Assembly (NCBI GenBank): GCA_964371865.1
Contig: CAYJOR010000032.1
Location: forward strand, 1-29,120
DNA: 29,120 bases
Reading direction: 5' to 3'
Source of the DNA: CAYJAZ01 sp964371865
GTDB taxonomy: Bacteria; Desulfobacterota; Desulfovibrionia; Desulfovibrionales; Desulfovibrionaceae
In this document: in pieces, positions 22,960-29,120 of the stretch
How the letters are laid out: each line of letters opens with the position of its first letter
Position numbering within the stretch: the stretch's first letter is position 1
The notes under the pieces: generated by a model
What the model saw: the letters and a program-made list of their open reading frames with translations, nothing else
The model's database searches: none
Told to the model about the DNA's origin: nothing
Made by a program: the position numbers and the translations under genes

Positions 22960-24654
22960 CTATTGCCCTGAGCAAGAGCTATGAAAATGGTTAGTAAATT
23001 TAATCATTCGGTTTTGATATCTTTTGTATTTTAATAGCAAGTAGTAATAGACAATAAGTGTTGGTACTGCTACTGAAAGTCCTAAAATCGTCGTAAGAAG
23101 CGCTGACCAAATACCTTGAGCTAAATCCGCAGGATCAGGAGAGGAAGATTCCGCAATTGCTTGGAATACATCAACCATACCAAGCACTGTTCCAAGCAAA
23201 CCAAGTAAAGGTGAAATTACACTGATGAGTCGTATATAAGCCAAATCTTGTACAACAGATTCAAAGTTTCTGTTAAAGATGAATGAAATTTCTGTTCTTA
23301 GAGTTGTAGGATCTTTTATATTAAGAGCGTTAATTTCTCTCAAAAGGTGAATCATTGGATTTTTGGTTTTAATTTCTTCATCTAATAACTGACATTCATT
23401 ATCAAGCTTCTTGAATTTTCCTGTAAATTGAAACCATACAAAGGTAAGATAATAGAAATTTTTCAAAGCTAGATAGGTTGCAACAAGAACAAGTACTAAA
23501 ATAGCTGCTCCTGCTGGCCCTATCATTGCATAGATAAGCTCAAAATTTTCTCTTGATAGAAATTCAGGTGCTTTTTCTATTTCTTTAGTTATATTTTTGA
23601 TTTGACTTAGTTTTTTTATGTTTTCGCTATCTGCATTATTTGAAGAAGCTATGTAAGAAGTTGCATCTTTCTGCACGCTCTCATTAAATAAATTCATTAC
23701 AGATAAAGGTACGAAAAGGAAGTGTTCTATTATTTCAACAGGAGCATTTAGAGTAACACTTTTATCTTTATATGATTTAGCTTCATCTATTTTCTCGAAT
23801 AAAGGAACAATAACACTATCTTCTGTTTCACCCTCTACTTTTACAGGCGCATAAGTAGTATGACTTAGAAGGCCTGATGCTTCATCTTCATCTAAATCAA
23901 GAATAAGCACATAAAGTTCTTTATTAAATTCAACTTCAACAACGCTCTTCACTTTAGCTTCTTCAGACGGGGTTGCGTCAGTTGCATCTTTATCCGATGT
24001 TTCTTTTTTTGTTTCTTCAGTGTTTTCAATAGAAGCTTCAGATTCTTCTACAACTGGAACTTGCTTAGGAACGATATTTTTCTTTAAGACTGAATACCTC
24101 ATTGTGAGAATGTCATCTTTCAGAGAGACAAGCAAATTGGGTTCATATAAATCAGCCAACTCAACAACATCTAGCATAAGTTCTTGATTTTCAGTGAAGA
24201 AATAAGGAGTTTTTAGAGCATACTCAAAAAGAACTTTTTTGGCATCGGCAGAAGATTTTACTTCTTCATCTTTTATTTCAGGGTCTTTATTTTTTTCGAC
24301 GTCGCTTTCTTTGTTACTTTTGCTCTTCTCTTCTTCTTTAGAATTTTTGTTATCTTCTTTACTGTTTTTATCGTCAGCAGTATCTATTTTTTTATCTTCT
24401 TCGGTTTTTTCTTTTTCTAAAGGAGTAAGACTTTTCACTAAAACACTAGATTTAAGCCCTTCAAGGGAAAACACAAAATCAGTTCTATAAGGAAGTTCTT
24501 CTTCAATTTTCTTTTCAGCAGTTTGACTTGTTGCGGAGTCAATTGAGGTAGATTGCGCTCCTTCATTTGCAAAAGAGTTTCCTGCTAAAAGAGTGAGACA
24601 ACATAAAGCCAGAATAAATACTTGAACTTGAACTTTACTAGTTTTTTTTAACAC
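22960..24654 (-). CDS. exbB: ExbB/TolQ-family protein with a long periplasmic N-terminal extension
   Basis: A 564-residue protein, more than twice the usual 220-250. It has a signal peptide (VFILALCCLTLLAGNSFA), then about 340 residues predicted periplasmic, including a Lys/Glu/Asp/Ser low-complexity stretch around residues 80-135 and another around 200-230. The C-terminal MotA/TolQ/ExbB proton-channel domain starts near 375 (MIGPAGAAILVLVLVATYLA) and includes ISPLLGLLGTVLGMVDVF and LLTTILGLSVAVPTLIVYYY. The start is GTG six bases after AGGAAG. A possible operator dyad lies at 24687-24721. The extension matches no domain I can name. Confidence 0.9.
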   Translation of the reverse strand: MLKKTSKVQVQVFILALCCLTLLAGNSFANEGAQSTSIDSATSQTAEKKIEEELPYRTDFVFSLEGLKSSVLVKSLTPLEKEKTEEDKKIDTADDKNSKEDNKNSKEEEKSKSNKESDVEKNKDPEIKDEEVKSSADAKKVLFEYALKTPYFFTENQELMLDVVELADLYEPNLLVSLKDDILTMRYSVLKKNIVPKQVPVVEESEASIENTEETKKETSDKDATDATPSEEAKVKSVVEVEFNKELYVLILDLDEDEASGLLSHTTYAPVKVEGETEDSVIVPLFEKIDEAKSYKDKSVTLNAPVEIIEHFLFVPLSVMNLFNESVQKDATSYIASSNNADSENIKKLSQIKNITKEIEKAPEFLSRENFELIYAMIGPAGAAILVLVLVATYLALKNFYYLTFVWFQFTGKFKKLDNECQLLDEEIKTKNPMIHLLREINALNIKDPTTLRTEISFIFNRNFESVVQDLAYIRLISVISPLLGLLGTVLGMVDVFQAIAESSSPDPADLAQGIWSALLTTILGLSVAVPTLIVYYYLLLKYKRYQNRMIKFTNHFHSSCSGQ

Positions 24655-25138
24655 AATTTTCTTCCTTTAAAAAAATATCATCAAATTAATGAAATTGAAT
24701 ATAATAAATTATATTTCATTAGTCAAACTTTTTCTATGTTTTTTTAAAATAATTTTCATTTAAAAAACTATTTGATACTATGCGATAGTAAAAATATCTT
24801 TCACGTACATTTATTTAAATTTATGGATAGTTATAATAAAAACACTCACGCTCTTCTAATTCAGCCATAAAGAGGGAACTGTAGGGGAAGTCTCATTTTT
24901 TTCAGGTAGATTGTCACGTAAAATTCTACAATTTACACAAAAAAAATGTACCTTTCCCACTCAAAAAGTCATAATTGAAATAAGGTGTAAAAAACTCTTA
25001 CTCACCTATTCTGTGCTTGACTTTATTTTACTTATAAATTAATTCAAAACATGTTGCTCAAAGAAGTTTGTAAAAGTCATGAAAATTACTGAAATTGGCT
25101 CTAACGAAGAATTTATATTAGAGCAATGGAGGATTATT
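24655..25138. other. Divergent intergenic region between exbB and the symporter gene
   Basis: A 484-bp AT-rich region. Apart from the dyad at 24687-24721 no structure was recognised; it must hold promoters for both flanking genes. Confidence 0.5.
24687..24721. promoter_or_regulatory. Dyad upstream of the TonB-system operon, possible Fur-type operator
   Basis: TAATGAAAT (24687-24695) and ATTTCATTA (24713-24721) are perfect complements, and the 17 bases between also form a near palindrome (TGAATATAAT and ATTAT). It lies 33 bases upstream of the exbB start, and TonB systems are often iron-regulated. It is AT-rich and does not match the classical Fur box closely. Confidence 0.4.
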
Positions 25139-26377
25139 ATGCAATGGCTATTTAAAAAAGAGCGCTTATTTGTACGAGTTGCTTTAGGCTTTATCATCGG
25201 TATTTTATTCGGTTTTCTTTTACCGGAACTTGCTATTGATACAAAAGTTATTGGCGATGTTTATCTAAAACTTATTAAAATGATGATTGTGCCTGTGCTT
25301 ATTTGTGCTGTTGCATGCGGAATTATCAATATTAAAGATAGTTCTTCCCTCAAAAGAATCGGGCTTAAGACTGTTTCAATTTATGTGCTTATGTTTATCG
25401 TGAGCTTTTGCGTTGCTTTAGTTGTTGCAATGGCTATTAGACCGGGCATGGGTGTGATGTTTGAAAATCAACCTGTATGGGAAGGTACTCTTGCAAATAC
25501 CTCTGTTTCAGGGTTTCTTATCAATATCGTTACCGATAATATTTTTGCTTCTATGATGAGAGGCGATATTCTACCAATCATTATCTTCACCATGATTGCC
25601 TCAATTTCTATCGTAACTATCGGGGAAAAAGGTAAACCTGTAAAAGATTTTATGAATAGTCTTTCAGCTGTTGTTTTCAATATTTTGGGAATTGTTATGG
25701 AGACAACACCAATTGGTGTTATGTCACTCATGGCATTTTCTGTTGCTGAATATGGCTCTGGTGTATTTACAGCTCTTGGGAAATATATCCTAACTTGTTG
25801 GTTAGCTTGTATTATTGTTTTTGCTGTTGTTATGGTTTTACCGACTTTGGCTTATACAAAAATCAAACTTAAAGCTCTGCTTTCTGCTTGTTCAAAAATT
25901 GCTATGATGACTCTATCCACCACAAGTTCAGCCGCTACTCTACCAACAACTATCAGAGTGAGCGTTGATGAACTTGGCGCACCGGAATCAATTAGTAGTT
26001 TCACTCTACCGCTTGGTTGTACCATTAACATGTGTGGTGGAGCTGTTTCTTTCTGTTGTCTTGCTATTTTCGTATCAGACTTTTATGGTTTAGCTCTTCC
26101 TGTTACAACAATTGCGGGTATGGCGGTTGTAGCTACTGTGATAAACATGGCTGCTCCGGGCATTCCTGGTGGTGGTATAGTTTTAGGTGCTTCTTTCTTA
26201 TCTCTCTTTGGTCTTCCTTTTGACTTGATGGGACCTATCGCTGCTTTTTATCGCTTGCTTGATATGGCTTTCACAACATTAAATGTTGAAGGCGATCTCA
26301 TTGCAAATCTATGGGTATCTAAATCTGAAAAAGAATGGGATAGCTCAATGGTGAAAACTGATGAAAATGTAGCCTAA
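25139..26377 (+). CDS. Dicarboxylate/amino acid:cation symporter (DAACS family) with altered binding site
   Basis: A 412-residue sodium- or proton-coupled inner-membrane symporter of the GltP/DctA family. Family marks are the serine-rich LSTTSSAATLP (HP1), LPLGCTINMCGG (TM7), and LLDMAFTTLNVEGD (TM8). Compared with GltPh, the NMDG motif reads NMCG (Cys299 at Asp312) and the Arg397 position, which binds the side-chain carboxylate of aspartate, is Phe378. Asp394, Asn401 and Asp405 equivalents (375, 382, 386) are kept. A non-acidic substrate is therefore likely. The start at 25139 has TGGAGGA six bases upstream; an ATG 60 bases earlier has none. Confidence 0.92.
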   Translation: MQWLFKKERLFVRVALGFIIGILFGFLLPELAIDTKVIGDVYLKLIKMMIVPVLICAVACGIINIKDSSSLKRIGLKTVSIYVLMFIVSFCVALVVAMAIRPGMGVMFENQPVWEGTLANTSVSGFLINIVTDNIFASMMRGDILPIIIFTMIASISIVTIGEKGKPVKDFMNSLSAVVFNILGIVMETTPIGVMSLMAFSVAEYGSGVFTALGKYILTCWLACIIVFAVVMVLPTLAYTKIKLKALLSACSKIAMMTLSTTSSAATLPTTIRVSVDELGAPESISSFTLPLGCTINMCGGAVSFCCLAIFVSDFYGLALPVTTIAGMAVVATVINMAAPGIPGGGIVLGASFLSLFGLPFDLMGPIAAFYRLLDMAFTTLNVEGDLIANLWVSKSEKEWDSSMVKTDENVA

Positions 26378-26412
26378 GACTATAACTTACCAAATAATTA
26401 TAAAATAAAAAC

Positions 26413-26446
26413 TAGGGTGTGTTTCTTAATTTAGGAAGACACCCTA
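26413..26446. terminator. Terminator hairpin with repeat-family sequence
   Basis: TAGGGTGT (26413-26420) pairs with ACACCCTA (26439-26446), with partial pairing inside, followed by ATTTTTTATT. It ends the symporter gene. Its arms match the ends of the 153-bp element at 1328-1480. Confidence 0.8.
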
Positions 26447-26704
26447 ATTTTTTATTAAAAACAATCTAAAAACGTTCTTTTTTGCATATTTTATTATTTT
26501 TACTAGTTCCTTCTTAATATATCGTTTTAATTTACTATTTACAAATTTTAGATACTTATCAAAACATATATATTTCTATAACCAACTATTTTTTTTGACC
26601 TTTCTAATTATTTGACTTTGCTTGATAAATTATTATTTATAGTATAGAAGTGGTTAAATTTTAAATTGATGAGATGACATTCATCATAAGTCATGGAGAA
26701 AGGT
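26447..26704 (+). promoter_or_regulatory. Upstream region of the molybdopterin reductase gene
   Basis: An AT-rich leader region. TTGACT near 26612 followed about 17-20 bases later by TATTTA/TATAGT could be a sigma-70 promoter. A short dyad TGATGA-N8-TCATCA (26667-26686) lies just before the ribosome site. Neither is strong evidence. Confidence 0.3.
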
Positions 26705-29119
26705 ATGCAAAAATCAAGTCGTAGACAATTTTTAAAAATTGCGGCAGTGACTTGTGCGATGGGTGCCTGTGGTAAAACTTTGGGTGAGTTTTTTGTCGGA
26801 AAAGCTCACGCTAAGCCACCACTAGCACCAATTCCACAAGAGTTTTTTTACTCTGTTTGTAGTAATAACTGTGGAAGCGCATGTGTTTTAAAATGCTATA
26901 CTAAGGACGGTCAAGTTGTTCGCATAGATACTGATAATCTCGTTAATGATACATGGGATACAGGTGTGTTCCAAGTGCGTGCATGCCCCCGTGGCCGTTC
27001 ATTGCGTAGATATGCTTACTCTGAAAATCGTTTAAAATATCCTATGAAACGTGTAGGTAAGCGTGGAGAAGGTAAATTCGAGCGTATTACATGGGATGAA
27101 GCTCTTGATACAATAGCTGCTAAACTAAAAGAATGTATTGAAAAATACGGTAATGAATCTATATATACTCACTACTCTTCAGGTGTTCAAAGTGGTGCAC
27201 TTCTAAGAAGAGAATCTTTTTTTAGACTTATGAATATGCTTGGCGGCTTTACCTTCCCTACAGGTGATTATAGTTCAGCTCAAAACCAATACGCAATGCG
27301 TTATATGTATGGTATGGGCGGATATAGTGGTAACGCCCTTACAGATGTTCAGCATACAAAACTAGCTGTTTTCTTTGGTTTAAACTGCGTTGAAAACAGT
27401 ATGAGCGGTGGTGGTCAGCAATACGAATTAATGCAAGCGAAGAAAAAATCCGGTGCAAAAATTATTGTAATCGACCCACGTTTTAGCGAAACTTGCGTAA
27501 CTGTTGCTGATGAATGGATTCCTATTCGTCCGGGTACAGACGCAGCTTTAGCATCAGCAATCGCCTATGTTCTCATAAAAGAAAATATGGTGGACATGGA
27601 CTTTGTACGTGAATATGTACAAGGTTTTGATGCAAGCCAAATGCCGTATAGTGCTGACTATAATACATCTTATTCAGATTATATTCTTGGTACAGGCTAT
27701 GACAAAATAGAAAAAACTCCTGAATGGGCTTCAGAAATTACAGGTATAGCACCTCAAAGAATTATCCAACTAGCACGAGAAATCGGTCAAGCAAAACCGG
27801 CTTATATCACACAAGGTTGGGGTTTACAGCGTCAGGTTGCAGGCGAATTGACAACTATGGCTGTTGCTTCACTTGCAGTAATTACAGGTAACGTTGGTAT
27901 CCGTGGTGGTAATAACGGCGATAGAGACGCCTACTTCCCAATTTTTGTTCCACGTCTTTCAACAGGCACAAACCCTGTTAAAGCACAATTCCCTATCTTC
28001 CAATGGCTAAACGCTATTGAAAGAGGGCATACAATGACCGCTGCACAAGACGGCGTAACTGGGGTTGATACCTTCCCAACCGATATCAAGTTTATATGGT
28101 CGTACGCTGGTAATGCAATTATCAACCAAAACGCAGACATCAACTATACGAAAAAAGTATTGTCCGATGAATCTAAATGCGAAATGATTGTAGTTATGGA
28201 CGCTTTCAATACTGCAAGTGTACAATTTGCAGATATCGTTCTTCCTTCTTGCGCTTATTTTGAAAATACCGATATTTACGGCGCATCATACGGTTTAGAT
28301 ATTGATTACTACGTATTCTCAGGCTCAGCAAAACCATATCATGAATCACGCGATATCTATGATGTTTGTACAGATTTAGCGAAAAGATTCGGTATTGAAG
28401 AGCAGTTTACAGAAGGTAGAGATCGTGAAGGTTGGTTAGAATACAATTATCAAAATACTTGTAGAAAACTTATGCCATCACTTCCGCCAACATTAGCAGA
28501 AGCTCGTGACAAACACGTATGGCGACAAGAAAAATCTCGTGATCTTCCAATTAAAACACAAGCTTTTAGAGATGATCCAATAGCAAATCCGCTTACAACT
28601 CCATCAGGTAAGATTGAGCTTTATTCAGAAACCTTAGCAACTATGGCTAAAGTTCGCGGTAAAGGTGAATTATTAGGTGAAGTTATCTACCCTACAGGTC
28701 AATACGTGGCTACCTATGAAGGCTTCCAAGATAATAAAACTCGTGAAAGATTCCCACTTCAAATGATTGGGCATCATTATAAAGGGCGTACTCACTCAAC
28801 TTATGCCTCTTGCGACTGGCTATTAGAAGTTCTTCCTCAAACTTTATGGATGAACCCTATTGATGCAAAAAATCGTGGTTTAGAACATGGTGATAAGGTT
28901 ATTGTATTCAATGATCGTGGTGAGGTTGAAATTCCTGTAAAAGTTACTCCTCGTATCATGCCGGGTGTTATTTCAATGCCACAAGGTGCTTGGTATAAAC
29001 CGGATGCAAACGGTCTTGATAAAGGTGGCTGTGTAAATACTCTTACATATTACAGACCTACTATGATTGCAAAAGCTAATCCACAACATACAAACCTTGT
29101 TGAAGTTCGTAAAGCATAA
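26705..29119 (+). CDS. DMSO-reductase-family molybdopterin oxidoreductase, Tat-exported catalytic subunit (DmsA-like)
   Basis: A complete 804-residue catalytic subunit. The twin-arginine signal SSRRQFLKIAA with a hydrophobic stretch ending near AHA indicates export folded to the periplasm. The N-terminal FS0 cluster ligands are in CSNNCGSACVLKC and RACPRGRS. A serine in TGDYSSAQNQY is the probable Mo ligand, which places it with DMSO/TMAO-type enzymes rather than nitrate reductases. The C-terminal cofactor-binding domain ends with NRGLEHGDKVIVFNDRGEVE and CVNTLTYYRPT. The start at 26705 is preferred to 26693 because GGAGAAAGG lies just before it. DmsB/DmsC-like partners would be expected beyond the window. 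The electron acceptor (DMSO, TMAO or another oxide) cannot be fixed. Confidence 0.92.
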   Translation: MQKSSRRQFLKIAAVTCAMGACGKTLGEFFVGKAHAKPPLAPIPQEFFYSVCSNNCGSACVLKCYTKDGQVVRIDTDNLVNDTWDTGVFQVRACPRGRSLRRYAYSENRLKYPMKRVGKRGEGKFERITWDEALDTIAAKLKECIEKYGNESIYTHYSSGVQSGALLRRESFFRLMNMLGGFTFPTGDYSSAQNQYAMRYMYGMGGYSGNALTDVQHTKLAVFFGLNCVENSMSGGGQQYELMQAKKKSGAKIIVIDPRFSETCVTVADEWIPIRPGTDAALASAIAYVLIKENMVDMDFVREYVQGFDASQMPYSADYNTSYSDYILGTGYDKIEKTPEWASEITGIAPQRIIQLAREIGQAKPAYITQGWGLQRQVAGELTTMAVASLAVITGNVGIRGGNNGDRDAYFPIFVPRLSTGTNPVKAQFPIFQWLNAIERGHTMTAAQDGVTGVDTFPTDIKFIWSYAGNAIINQNADINYTKKVLSDESKCEMIVVMDAFNTASVQFADIVLPSCAYFENTDIYGASYGLDIDYYVFSGSAKPYHESRDIYDVCTDLAKRFGIEEQFTEGRDREGWLEYNYQNTCRKLMPSLPPTLAEARDKHVWRQEKSRDLPIKTQAFRDDPIANPLTTPSGKIELYSETLATMAKVRGKGELLGEVIYPTGQYVATYEGFQDNKTRERFPLQMIGHHYKGRTHSTYASCDWLLEVLPQTLWMNPIDAKNRGLEHGDKVIVFNDRGEVEIPVKVTPRIMPGVISMPQGAWYKPDANGLDKGGCVNTLTYYRPTMIAKANPQHTNLVEVRKA

Positions 29120-29120
29120 G

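Noticed and set aside
24239..24490. Serine/leucine-rich plus-strand frame inside exbB
   Set aside because: It is the antisense of the Lys/Glu/Asp-rich low-complexity stretch; composition is explained by that.
25079..25138. Upstream ATG for the DAACS symporter
   Set aside because: No ribosome site; the ATG at 25139 has GGAGGA at good spacing and gives the usual N-terminus.
1..29120. tRNA, rRNA and CRISPR arrays
   Set aside because: No cloverleaf-like sequence with CCA end, no rRNA signature and no regularly spaced repeats were seen; the repeats present are dispersed palindromes.

Overview
The window is AT-rich (roughly one third G+C by eye) bacterial chromosome coding for a Gram-negative anaerobe: an ExbB-ExbD-TonB energiser, a Tat-exported molybdopterin reductase, a tungsten-type aldehyde:ferredoxin oxidoreductase and its cofactor genes, and sigma-54 control. 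Content of this kind is common in Desulfovibrionaceae-like, host-associated lineages, but no rRNA or other taxonomic marker is present, so that placement is inference. No tRNA, rRNA, CRISPR array or intact insertion sequence was seen.

Left part (1-6000): a minus-strand operon reads DapA-family lyase, FAD amine oxidoreductase, proline racemase/4-hydroxyproline epimerase. This is the enzyme set that turns trans-4-hydroxy-L-proline into alpha-ketoglutarate semialdehyde, but the usual NAD(P)-dependent semialdehyde dehydrogenase is missing. Next to it sits a GAF-PAS-AAA+-Fis sigma-54 activator.

Divergent block (6160-10360): a chimeric remnant of a TctB/TctA transporter, an OsmC-like protein, a tungsten aldehyde:ferredoxin oxidoreductase, a MoeB/ThiF-like E1 enzyme and a MoaD-like sulfur carrier. 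Both operons have near-identical -24/-12 promoters (TGGAA-N7-TTGCAT, geometry perfect) and both are preceded by copies of the same 17-bp dyad element (consensus GTATTATTTTGATACAT). The main proposal is therefore one regulon in which the tungsten enzyme takes the place of the missing semialdehyde dehydrogenase and yields reduced ferredoxin from hydroxyproline.

Middle (10690-15290): an alanine/glycine:cation symporter, a MarR regulator and umuDC. Then (15400-19260) a radical SAM/SPASM-like protein, an MTA-phosphorylase-family enzyme and a fused DUF2064-GT2 glycosyltransferase, a set resembling arsenosugar-type clusters but without a recognisable ArsM or ArsS. MobA and a radical SAM protein of the tungsten-oxidoreductase maturase type (19664-21427) converge and probably serve the tungsten enzyme and/or the molybdopterin reductase at the right end.

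Right part (21540-29120): a decayed gene remnant, tonB-exbD-exbB with an unusually long ExbB, a dicarboxylate/amino-acid:cation symporter whose binding-site residues depart from the acidic amino-acid type, and a complete DMSO-reductase-family catalytic subunit with a Tat signal. Several intergenic palindromes recur as small dispersed repeat families at gene 3' ends.
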